A DNA stretch of 64,000 nt, taken from assembly GCA_014727835.1 (NCBI GenBank), contig WJMT01000046.1, forward strand, positions 1 to 64,000, read 5' to 3'. The translations under genes were made by a program, and so were the position numbers. Numbering within the stretch: the stretch's first letter is position 1; every line of letters starts with the position of its first letter. This stretch comes from Candidatus Aminicenantota bacterium (GTDB lineage Bacteria; Acidobacteriota; Aminicenantia; Aminicenantales; Aminicenantaceae). Positions 18,948-26,965 of this stretch are shown piece by piece. The notes beneath the pieces are model-generated. The model saw only the letters and a list, made by a program, of their open reading frames with translations, was not told the DNA's origin and ran no database searches.

Positions 18948-20026
18948 TTTTCAATCACTCCTCCTCCCAGAACGGCCTCTCCAGCATAGAACACAACAGC
19001 TTGTCCAGGAGCAATAGCCCTTTGTGGCTCTTTAAATTCTATATTCACCTTTCCTTTTTCATCTGGGATTAAAACACAAGGAGCTCCAGGGTGATGATAC
19101 CTAATCCTGGCAACTGCTTCCATTTCACTCTTGAGTTCCTTAATTGCTATCCAATTTACGTGAGATGCTTTCAACTGGCTTTGATAGATCTCTTCTTCAA
19201 ATCCGACTATCAAAGCATTCCTGCTTCTGTCAATTTCAATCACATAAAGTGGTTCAGCTGCGGATAATCCGATTCCTTTTCTCTGCCCAACTGTAAACTT
19301 ATGGATCCCCGAATGTTCTCCTAGTTAGATACCTTTTCTATTCAAGATAGGTCCAGAACCTTGAGTCTCTGGTATCAGGGAATTGTAATCTCCCAAAAAA
19401 AAATCCTGGCTCTCTGGTTTATCATAAATCTTTAAACCCAGTTCATATGCTTTGTTTCGGACCTCCTTCTTTGATAGAAAACCTAAAGGGAACAAAGAAC
19501 AAGATAACTGCTTCTGTGAGAGTCCATAAAGAAAATATGACTGGTCCTTACTTGTATCTACAGCCCTTTTTAAAACATGACGATTTCTTTCTTTATCATA
19601 ATAGCGCTTTACGTAATGGCCTGTCGCAAGATAATCAAAAGCCACATCACTTTCTTTTGCTCTTCTAAATAATTCACCAAACTTTATCTTTTTATTGCAT
19701 ACAGTACATGGATTGGGAGTCCGCCCCTCCATATATTCCTTACGAAAATAATCAAGTACTTGTGATTCATATTCATCCTTTAGATCAAAGACATAGAATG
19801 GGATATCCAACTTTTTAGCAGTCGCTTCCGCATCCCTTATATCCTCCAGCTCTCCTGGGCCGTAACAGGCATGTTTTTCTATTGGTTCTTTTTCACAAAT
19901 ATTCCTCTCATTCCATATTTTCATGAATATTCCGCATACTTGATGTCCCTTTTGTTTTAAGATGGCTCCAGCTATAGATGAATCAACTCCTCCACTCATA
20001 GCAACAGCAATGTTTTTTTTAGACAT
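18944..20026 (-). pseudogene. mnmA: tRNA 2-thiouridylase MnmA interrupted by in-frame TAA
   Basis: MnmA thiolates U34 of Lys, Glu and Gln tRNAs. The frame from ATG 20026 encodes the PP-loop SGGVDSS (11-17), CYGPGELEDIRDAE, catalytic Cys107 in NPCTVCN, and KDQSYFLYGL, then meets TAA at 19325-19327 (codon 234). Homology continues in the same frame (LGEHSGIHKFTVGQRKGIG) to 18944, so a single codon change interrupts a 360-codon gene. The usual second catalytic Cys (SxxxCF region) is not evident; residues 204-210 read PESQDFF. The 5' part may still be translated. It overlaps nadA by 8 nt. Confidence 0.88.
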
Positions 20027-20933
20027 ATTCGAGCATCCTATCTAACGCTGTTTTTGCCTCTTTAATAATTGTTTCAGAAAGTTCTATTTTATATTTCTCA
20101 TCCTTTAAAGCTTTATACACATCTTCCAGCTGAATTTTTTTCATGTTGATGCACACCTTTGGAATTCCAGCTGCATAGAATTTCTTGTTTGGATTTTCTT
20201 TTTTCAATCTGTAGATGATCCCCTCTTCAGTTCCGATTAAGAATGTTTTGTGATCCGAATTCTTAGAAATAGAGACGAGCCCCCCTGTAGAAAGGACTCT
20301 ATCAGCTCTATTCACTACAGAAGGACGGCATTCGGGATGTACCAGGAGGAGAGCATCCGGATGGTCTTGTTTTGCCTTGGAGACTTCTTCAGCACTGATT
20401 CTATCATGGACATAACAGTATCCATCCCAAGGTATGATTTCTTTGTTCACAAATCTGCTTACATATGAAGCAAGGTTTTTATCCGGCACGAATATGATTT
20501 GATCTGACTTAACATTCTCAACAACCTTTACCGCATTAGAGGAGGTACAGCACACATCAGATTCTGCCTTCACATCAGCATTTGTGTTGACATAAGAAAC
20601 AATGTTCGCCTCGGGATACTTCTGTCTGAGTTTCTTTAATCCTTGGACAGAGACCATTCCAGCCATCGGACACTCCACTTCCTGTTTTGGTCTGGGAATC
20701 AACACTTTTTTTTCGGGGGATAATATTTTTGCTGTCTCCGCCATAAAACGGACCCCGCAGAACACAATAAGATTCGAATCCGTACTGGCTGCTTCCTTGG
20801 ATAATCCAAGTGAATCCCCCACATAATCTCCCACATCCTGAATCTCGGGCCTCTGGTAGTTATGAACAAGTATAACAGCGTTTTTTTCTTCCTTTAGTTT
20901 TTTTGTTTTTTCTTGAAGTTCCTGGATATTAAT
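20019..20933 (-). CDS. nadA: Quinolinate synthase NadA, probable ATT start
   Basis: NadA condenses iminoaspartate with DHAP to quinolinate, using a [4Fe-4S] cluster. The three cluster cysteines are recognisable in DVCCTSSNA, VHPECRP and KVCINMK. Homology runs upstream of the first ATG (20834) through ILVHNYQRPEIQDVGDYVG to INIQELQEKTKKLKEEK. At the place where relatives have ATG there is ATT (20931-20933), with GGAGG spaced 6 nt ahead and an in-frame TGA further upstream. The full product would be 304 residues, normal for NadA. An ATT start implies weak translation or inactivation. Confidence 0.88.
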   Translation of the reverse strand: MNIQELQEKTKKLKEEKNAVILVHNYQRPEIQDVGDYVGDSLGLSKEAASTDSNLIVFCGVRFMAETAKILSPEKKVLIPRPKQEVECPMAGMVSVQGLKKLRQKYPEANIVSYVNTNADVKAESDVCCTSSNAVKVVENVKSDQIIFVPDKNLASYVSRFVNKEIIPWDGYCYVHDRISAEEVSKAKQDHPDALLLVHPECRPSVVNRADRVLSTGGLVSISKNSDHKTFLIGTEEGIIYRLKKENPNKKFYAAGIPKVCINMKKIQLEDVYKALKDEKYKIELSETIIKEAKTALDRMLEYV

Positions 20934-20958
20934 TTGAATCCTCCATCATATAATTTTT

Positions 20959-22008
20959 CTACTCTTCCAATGCTTGGAAAAACACAGGCCAGAACGGATC
21001 CTGTCTTGGAATCTCTAACGGAACTCTCTTCCCATTTTTTCTTTTGATAAATCTATCTGATATGTCAGCAGTGACACTTCCGATGACAGATGCGTCTATA
21101 TCCATTTTTTTTAATTCTTCTAATATTATATCCGAAGAACCGGGACCAGAAGTGATAAGGAGCGAGCCTTCAGCAATAGAAGCAACGGGATCAATCTCGA
21201 AGTATTCGCATATTTTATGGACTTCTTCAGGATAGACAAAAAAGTCTTCATTGATTTTCATTCCGACTCCACTGGCATTGGCGATCTCAAAAAGACCTCC
21301 TATAACTCCCCCTTCTGTGGCATCATGCATAGATGTGACTCCCCCAGTTTCCATGGCAGTCAAAGCATCCTGAACCACACTCATTTTCTGGGCATATGAT
21401 TTTGCTTTGTTGACTAAAGAAGGAGAATATTTTTTAAGCAATTCCTCTTCCCTTAGGTTGGAAAGAATACCAACAGCTTCAATGGCTGGGCCTTTGGTGA
21501 GAATCACATCATCTCCAGGTTTTGCTCCGGCTGATGTCACGTACGAATTTTTTTCTGCAGTCCCAAAAACAGTTATTCCCCCAATAGTAGGGGATGCAAA
21601 CCCAGGATAGTAACCAGTATGTCCGCCCACAATGGAAATGTCCAATTCAAGAGCCGTTTTATGAATCGAATCAACAATTTTCTCAAAATCTGCCTCATCC
21701 GTCTGGGGGGGCATGAGTAAGGTATATGTCATCCATTTGGGTTTCACCCCCATAACCGCCACATCTGAAGCACCGATATGGACAGTGTACCAGCCAAACA
21801 TACGAAGAGATTGCCCTGGAATATTGAATATGGGATCTTCCGCAATAACAAGCACCTTTTGATCACCTATATCAATCACTGAAGCATCCTCCCCCGTAAG
21901 CGGAGGGACTACGACAGAGTCATCTTTTTTCCCCAGCCTTTTCATGATAAAAGATTCAAATGTTTTGAGATTGATTTTACCTATATTAAGGCGTTGCTTA
22001 TCATTCAT
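20959..22008 (-). CDS. AIR synthase-related (PurM/HypE-fold) protein
   Basis: This 349-residue protein has the PurM-like ATP-binding fold shared by HypE, ThiL and SelD. Visible signatures are GEDASVID near residues 39-46, HIGASDVAVMGVKP, VGGHTGYYPG and HDATEGGVIGGLFEIA. It is most like the uncharacterised AIR synthase-related proteins of anaerobes, rather than true HypE, since no C-terminal Cys acceptor is seen. It is the second gene of the Rrf2-led operon and appears intact. Its substrate is unknown; phosphorylation or activation of a small molecule in NAD or sulfur metabolism would fit the neighbours. Confidence 0.85.
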   Translation of the reverse strand: MNDKQRLNIGKINLKTFESFIMKRLGKKDDSVVVPPLTGEDASVIDIGDQKVLVIAEDPIFNIPGQSLRMFGWYTVHIGASDVAVMGVKPKWMTYTLLMPPQTDEADFEKIVDSIHKTALELDISIVGGHTGYYPGFASPTIGGITVFGTAEKNSYVTSAGAKPGDDVILTKGPAIEAVGILSNLREEELLKKYSPSLVNKAKSYAQKMSVVQDALTAMETGGVTSMHDATEGGVIGGLFEIANASGVGMKINEDFFVYPEEVHKICEYFEIDPVASIAEGSLLITSGPGSSDIILEELKKMDIDASVIGSVTADISDRFIKRKNGKRVPLEIPRQDPFWPVFFQALEE

Positions 22009-22051
22009 TCTGATTTACCCTTCCAATAACCAAATCTTTCTTTTTTTCCGA

Positions 22052-22459
22052 TTAAAACTTGATCGGTTTCTCATCAACTAAATCTTTGAGAGTTTTTCCT
22101 TTCAGCACTTCTTCCATTGAATTTTTGAGTTGTCTCCAGACATTTATTGTGAGGCAGGTGTTTCTCTGGGAACAGTAATCAGGTCTATCCACACAGTCAA
22201 CCGGGGCCAACGATCCTTCTACATTATTCAATACTTCCAGGCAATTGATATCTTCTGGTGGTCGGGAAAGCATATAGCCATTTTTTCTCCTTTCAATATA
22301 TCCATTTTCTCTCAGTGGTTTGATCACGTGATCCAAATACTTCATTGAAATTTTCTGCCTTTCAGCAATATCTTTTAAAAGAGCTGGCCCCTCGTTGTAG
22401 TGAAGAGCTAAATCAGCCATTGACCGGAGTCCATATCTTCCTTTGGTTGATATTTTCAT
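22052..22459 (-). CDS. Rrf2-family transcriptional regulator with putative Fe-S cysteines
   Basis: The 135-residue protein starts MKISTKGRYGLRSMADLA, the winged-helix N-terminus typical of Rrf2 proteins such as IscR, NsrR and CymR. Three cysteines at the end of the long helix (CVDRPDYCSQRNTC) are spaced C-x6-C-x5-C, close to the IscR triad that holds a [2Fe-2S] cluster. It heads the operon with NadA, MnmA and LarE, all tied to iron-sulfur or sulfur chemistry. It likely controls its own promoter (palindrome at 22512-22536). Confidence 0.92.
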   Translation of the reverse strand: MKISTKGRYGLRSMADLALHYNEGPALLKDIAERQKISMKYLDHVIKPLRENGYIERRKNGYMLSRPPEDINCLEVLNNVEGSLAPVDCVDRPDYCSQRNTCLTINVWRQLKNSMEEVLKGKTLKDLVDEKPIKF

Positions 22460-22511
22460 TTTGACCTCTTATCACTTAAAAAATAAATGAAGCATCATAA
22501 AATACGATCCT

Positions 22512-22536
22512 TTATTCTACTTTTCTACTAGAATAA
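22512..22536. promoter_or_regulatory. Putative Rrf2 operator palindrome
   Basis: TTATTCTA (22512-22519) and TAGAATAA (22529-22536) form a perfect 8-bp inverted repeat with a 9-nt spacer. It lies just downstream of the predicted -10 element of the operon, a position suited to repression. A related half-site (TAGAAT) continues at 22537-22543. Confidence 0.55.
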
Positions 22537-22550
22537 TAGAATTATTAATG

Positions 22551-22578
22551 ATTATAGACAAATCATCTGCAATGTCAA
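22551..22578 (-). promoter_or_regulatory. Consensus sigma70 promoter of the rrf2-nadA-larE operon
   Basis: On the minus strand TTGACA (22573-22578) and TATAAT (22551-22556) are both perfect hexamers, spaced 16 nt. Transcription would begin near 22544, about 85 nt ahead of the rrf2 start. Confidence 0.75.
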
Positions 22579-22614
22579 GAAAGCGATAACTCCAGGCAAA
22601 ATAAAGTTGATGTA

Positions 22615-23343
22615 TCAATCCAAATCAGGAAGGCCTCTGGCTTCTCTCAATCTCTTGAGAAATGGCTTGTAGAGAAAACTCTGTTCATCCAGCTCACACA
22701 GCCTCACAAACATGGGTTTGGTCACTGTCAAAGTCAACATATCCGGAGGCAGGTGCTGGCGCATGGCTATATCAGTGGCTCCTATGGCTGCCTGGGGAAT
22801 ATTTAGGTTTTGAAACGGCTGAAGCAAAAAACATCCGGATCCGAACGGGGCAATAACCGGACATGGGTCTTCAGGTGATCTGTGGTATTGAGCTCCGATC
22901 ATCAATGCACTCAGCTGGTCCGGATTCACAAAAAACGTCACAGTCTTTATATAATCCCACAGCTCCTGCTTATAAGGGCCGACAAAAAGATGAGCGTATT
23001 CAGAGTGATAAGGTTCGGATTGGTCAAACCACTGTTCCATGAGTTCGTTGGAGGCTTTGAGCCCTTCATCTCCAACCAAAAATTGAATAAACTCCTCCTT
23101 GGATCTGGTTTGGATCCCCCACATCCAGTGCCCTGCCCCACCGCATCCATAATGGTCCCTGGTGATGTGAAGTGTCTGGCCTCTTTTCCAGTTATTAAAA
23201 AACAAAAACACACAGTCCCCGTGATCGGGTTTCACCAAAGGTTTGAAGGCATCCGGATCAGGGGCATCATAAAATCCAACAAGAGGAAATTCCAGATCAA
23301 TTCTTTTGATCAAAACATCTGATGTGATCCGTCTTCTATCCAT
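22615..23343 (-). CDS. DUF169 family protein
   Basis: The 242-residue protein resembles DUF169, a family of unknown function common in anaerobes and archaea. Typical features are the VGFYDAPDPD-like N-terminal strand, a Cys/Gly-rich loop DHYGCGGAGHWMWG, and a later CPVIAPFGSGC segment. The conserved cysteines suggest metal or cofactor binding, but this is not established. It follows pgi on the same strand by 34 nt and precedes the rrf2 operon promoter, so it is probably the last gene of the pgi transcript. Confidence 0.85.
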   Translation of the reverse strand: MDRRRITSDVLIKRIDLEFPLVGFYDAPDPDAFKPLVKPDHGDCVFLFFNNWKRGQTLHITRDHYGCGGAGHWMWGIQTRSKEEFIQFLVGDEGLKASNELMEQWFDQSEPYHSEYAHLFVGPYKQELWDYIKTVTFFVNPDQLSALMIGAQYHRSPEDPCPVIAPFGSGCFLLQPFQNLNIPQAAIGATDIAMRQHLPPDMLTLTVTKPMFVRLCELDEQSFLYKPFLKRLREARGLPDLD

Positions 23344-23377
23344 AGATACTTTTTTATCTCATCATTCTCAACAATTT

Positions 23378-24997
23378 TCAAGAACAAATCATTTCAGCCA
23401 GCTTACTCAATCCGCTGAGAGTTTGGTCTTTCAAATCGACTCGCAGGACCCTCCGGCTTTTTTGCTTAAGGGCTTGAAAATCGCCTAGAGACTGAGCTTT
23501 GATGATGTTTTGGAAAGAATAATTTTTTCCCGGAACACGGATATCTGTTTGAGGAGAATCCACAATCTGCAAAAACAATCCTTTATTCGGTCCTCCTTTA
23601 TGGAGCTGTCCTGTAGAGTGCAAATAACGGGGGCCATAACCCATAGTAGTGGAGATCCCTGCCTTGTCTATTAATATGGCTCTGATATCCTGAATTTTTT
23701 TCTTGACCTTCTGAGAGGGAGCCAGGTAAGCCTGAATAGCGGCATAGTCTCCTTTTTGAGCACCTGAAAGCCAGGATCCAAGGGCCTTCTTTAAAGCCGC
23801 ATCATCCACAGAAATTGTCTCTTCTTCTTTGCTGAATTTCGTTTTATCTCTGGAAAAATCATTCATAGCACTTCTGGCAAAGTCCTTGGCAGCTTGAACA
23901 TCCGGCTGATCAAACGGATTGATCTTCAAATATGATCCTGCAGCTGCGACCGCAACTTCCCATTGGAACATCACTTCTCCCAATTCATATTTTTGAGATA
24001 GATTAAAGTCAACATAAGGGATTTCTTTGTCTTTTAGCTTTTCTCTAGAATCATTGATATCCGCATCTTCCCCATCCAAACCAAAAAAAACAAAAAAACG
24101 GTCCGAGTCATTAACAGCTTTATCCAAAGGTTCATCAATTACTGGAATGATTCCTCTTCCGTCTTTCCCCAAGCTTTCTGCCGCCAGCTGCTCCAGCCAG
24201 TCAGGAAAAGCTCTCAGTGATTTTGAGGTCACAAAAATGAGTTTATCTCTTATCTCTCCCACAGCAGCTAGTGCTGCTCCCAGTGATAAATTCGGTTCTT
24301 TCTCAGCGGATTCTAGAAGTTTTCGGGGATCCATGCCGATTATGGAGGCAGGCACCAGACCAAATTCAGTGAATACAGAGAACCGGCCTCCCACATCAGG
24401 AAACGGATTGAATATTTTTCGAAAGCCCCTTTCCCGGGCCTCTTTCATGAGAGGAGTGCTGTGGTCAGTAATGGCTATGAAATGATTTCCCGGTTTTTTG
24501 ACAGCATGTTCCAATTCTGACCAGAAATAGTAATAAAGAGCCATGGTTTCCAGGGTGGTCCCAGACTTGCTGGACACAATAAAAAGAGTGGTTTTCAGGT
24601 CCAGGTCTTTCCGTATCCGCTCCACTGCCTCAGGGTGAGTGCTGTCACAGACTGTGAGTTTGGGGAAACCCAAAGCATTTGGAAATGTCTTCTGGAAAAC
24701 GTCCGGCGCCAGACTCGAGCCCCCCATTCCCAAAAGAATCACATCAGAAAACTGTTCCTTTTTAACCTGTCGGGTAAATTTTTCAATTGACTCTATACGG
24801 TCTTTCATCCGAACAGGGAGTTCCAACCATCCCAGTCGATCCACTATCTCCGGCTGAAATGTCTCTGCCCACAATGACCAGTCTTTGAGCTTTATTCGGG
24901 CTAGAAAATTGTTTTCCTCAAATGAGGACAGCAAATCATTCGCCTTGTTCTCTTCATTAAAAAGATGAAATGAATATGTGTTGTGATCTGAATTCAA
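23378..24997 (-). CDS. pgi: Glucose-6-phosphate isomerase
   Basis: This 539-residue protein matches the Pgi type found as the C-terminal half of bacterial transaldolase/Pgi fusions; no transaldolase part is attached here. Typical segments are VILLGMGGSSLAPDV, VSSKSGTTLETMALY and NPFPDVGGRFSVF, forming the sugar-phosphate site. The start is TTG 24995-24997, chosen because GGGAG lies 7 nt upstream and no ATG lies before the conserved region. It interconverts glucose-6-phosphate and fructose-6-phosphate in the cytosol. Confidence 0.94.
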   Translation of the reverse strand: MNSDHNTYSFHLFNEENKANDLLSSFEENNFLARIKLKDWSLWAETFQPEIVDRLGWLELPVRMKDRIESIEKFTRQVKKEQFSDVILLGMGGSSLAPDVFQKTFPNALGFPKLTVCDSTHPEAVERIRKDLDLKTTLFIVSSKSGTTLETMALYYYFWSELEHAVKKPGNHFIAITDHSTPLMKEARERGFRKIFNPFPDVGGRFSVFTEFGLVPASIIGMDPRKLLESAEKEPNLSLGAALAAVGEIRDKLIFVTSKSLRAFPDWLEQLAAESLGKDGRGIIPVIDEPLDKAVNDSDRFFVFFGLDGEDADINDSREKLKDKEIPYVDFNLSQKYELGEVMFQWEVAVAAAGSYLKINPFDQPDVQAAKDFARSAMNDFSRDKTKFSKEEETISVDDAALKKALGSWLSGAQKGDYAAIQAYLAPSQKVKKKIQDIRAILIDKAGISTTMGYGPRYLHSTGQLHKGGPNKGLFLQIVDSPQTDIRVPGKNYSFQNIIKAQSLGDFQALKQKSRRVLRVDLKDQTLSGLSKLAEMICS

Positions 24998-25032
24998 TGG
25001 AAAACTCCCTTTATCTCGAGTCTCTGACCGCT

Positions 25033-25842
25033 CTAAATCTTGATGACCAGAGAGCTGAGAAAATACATATCTGTATTTTTAAATCCTTTGACAGGAAGAT
25101 TTTGATAAATGATCTGCACGCTGGTTTTGAGAGCAAACCGGGAATTGATTGAAGCATAGATCGAAGAGACAGAATTGATCCGAAAATCTTCGAGCTCCTC
25201 GGTGTTTAGAAACACAGTTTCCTGATGAACGATTTTTGATGTTTCGGAAATCTGATAGGATATTTTCCCGGTCAACAGAGAAGAAACAAATGAAGTCCGG
25301 ATGGTCTCTTTCCACATAGAAGAAGAGTGATTTAGATTCACTTCCGTCTGGGTGGTGTTGTTCTCATTGTTCCAGCCAAACGCAAGTTCTGTGGATAGAT
25401 TCATGAGGTCTGTTTTGATCCAGGTCCCTCCTCCACCCAGAGAAAAAGCTAATCGATAATTGTAGCCGGCTAATTTGTTTCTCTCGTAACGAAGGAAACC
25501 CAATATATAGGAGCGGGGCAAAATTTTTCGGTCATATTTGAGATGACTGTAATAGATCTCGGTCTTTTTCTCTCCATTGGAAGTGGCTTTGATGAAGTTG
25601 CCTTTGTATTCGATTCTATTGTACTTTTTGATCTGCAGTTCCTGTTCTGTATCAAAACTCAAAGAGAAATTTTGATTGTTTCCCCTTACCAGAACCATGG
25701 AAAGGCTGGTTTCCGAGTTGTATTGGATGGGCTTGTCTTTGGATTCCTCTTTTGTTTCCTCCTCAGCTACTCCGAATGAATTCACCAACAGCAAACCCAG
25801 GAGCAAAAGCCCGATGTTTTTCCAAACCGATTTTTTTCGCAT
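25033..25842 (-). CDS. DUF481-type outer-membrane protein
   Basis: The 269-residue protein has a signal peptide (KNIGLLLLGLLLVNSFGVA) and alternating beta-strand patterns typical of DUF481 proteins, which form small outer-membrane barrels in salt-stress or unknown contexts. Blocks such as SLSMVLVRGNNQNFSLSFD and LGFLRYERNKLAGYNYR fit the family. It is the third gene after a TonB receptor and a SUOX-like protein on the same strand, separated from the latter by 109 nt. A shared transcript is possible. Confidence 0.82.
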   Translation of the reverse strand: MRKKSVWKNIGLLLLGLLLVNSFGVAEEETKEESKDKPIQYNSETSLSMVLVRGNNQNFSLSFDTEQELQIKKYNRIEYKGNFIKATSNGEKKTEIYYSHLKYDRKILPRSYILGFLRYERNKLAGYNYRLAFSLGGGGTWIKTDLMNLSTELAFGWNNENNTTQTEVNLNHSSSMWKETIRTSFVSSLLTGKISYQISETSKIVHQETVFLNTEELEDFRINSVSSIYASINSRFALKTSVQIIYQNLPVKGFKNTDMYFLSSLVIKI

Positions 25843-25951
25843 CCTTTAAATAAGATATGAAATAATTTTTAAGAGTTCAAGAAATTTTCCTTTATCCCGC
25901 ACAACAACTCATCAGCATCTGTGGTGAATCAAGATTGCCGCAGAGAAAACA

Positions 25952-26965
25952 TTAATAAACCATAAAGTGAATTTCATTGATGGCTTTCACAGCCCGATCT
26001 GAGAAAAAATCAGGAGATGGAAAAATGCGGAACCTTCCCCCTTCTTCTCCTTTTCCTTGGTCGATCAAAAGAAAGTCATTGTTATCATTTCGGTTAAATA
26101 TTTCGCTGAAAGAGAGGGTAATCCGATATCCGTCCTTTGCAGAGACACAAAAAAAGCCAGATCTGAGATTCTGTTCATTGACCTGAAAATACGGAGACAG
26201 CACAGATTTCAAGGGTTTCCCAGTAAAATTCTGAACACCGTGAAAGCCCTTTCCTCTGCCGTAAAACACTGAAGGATAACTCCTTGGTTCTTGAACTTTT
26301 TTTATGGTTTGGATGAGATCAATGCATTTCTTATTTTTATACACACCGATCTTATCAGAATAAAGCGGAGAGATCTCTCTGTTGATTTCAAAAGACAGAG
26401 GCTGGCTCAGGACTGTGATCTTTGTGGGATGCTCAATATTTCTCACTGTTAAAAGATCATTCCCACAGATCAATCTGGTCTCTTGAGGGATCGGCCACTG
26501 GTCCTCTGTTTTTGTGGGCAGGATGGGTGACACATGAGTGGCGATCAAAGTCTGATGAAGTTCCGTGGCGTAATATATCTCTCCCCAGCTCAAAACCACC
26601 TTTTCTCCGCTTTTATTTTCCACCACCACAACAAGATCGATCACAGAGTCAAATTCCTGTTTGTTCTTTTTATCCACATACCTTTCTTTGAGAACATCAA
26701 ACAGGGAATATCCGTCATACCGGTAAGCTCCCACAAATTCAACCTCTCCTGTGCTTTCATACTTAGCCTCTCTTACCATAACCGAATGTTTTTTCAGTTT
26801 GGAAAAATCAACAAGTCCGGGATTTTCAACTTCTCCATTCACATGAATTTTAGGGCCATTCAGAGAGAATGTTTGTGTGTTGTCATAAAAATCATTGTTC
26901 TCCTGAGAACAAAGTGTTGTTATCAAAAACAAAGACATCAAACAAATCAAAAAGATTTTTTTCAT
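25952..26965 (-). CDS. Secreted protein with two oxidoreductase molybdopterin-binding-like domains
   Basis: A signal peptide (FLICLMSLFLITTLC) leads a 337-residue protein. Residues ~35-190 resemble the sulfite-oxidase-type molybdopterin domain (VNGEVENPGLVDFSKLKKH, ETRLICGND). The C-terminal half (~235-337) looks like a second, diverged copy ending in RFRIFPSPDFFSDRAVKAI. Neither copy shows a convincing Mo-binding Cys, so cofactor binding is doubtful. Its ATG overlaps the TonB receptor stop by 4 nt, so the two are translationally coupled and probably act on the same imported compound. Confidence 0.8.
   Translation of the reverse strand: MKKIFLICLMSLFLITTLCSQENNDFYDNTQTFSLNGPKIHVNGEVENPGLVDFSKLKKHSVMVREAKYESTGEVEFVGAYRYDGYSLFDVLKERYVDKKNKQEFDSVIDLVVVVENKSGEKVVLSWGEIYYATELHQTLIATHVSPILPTKTEDQWPIPQETRLICGNDLLTVRNIEHPTKITVLSQPLSFEINREISPLYSDKIGVYKNKKCIDLIQTIKKVQEPRSYPSVFYGRGKGFHGVQNFTGKPLKSVLSPYFQVNEQNLRSGFFCVSAKDGYRITLSFSEIFNRNDNNDFLLIDQGKGEEGGRFRIFPSPDFFSDRAVKAINEIHFMVY

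Noticed and set aside
20834..20834. NadA starting at the first ATG (MGDYVGDS)
   Set aside because: It would remove the conserved ILVHNYQRPE segment; homology extends to the ATT at 20933 with a well-placed GGAGG.
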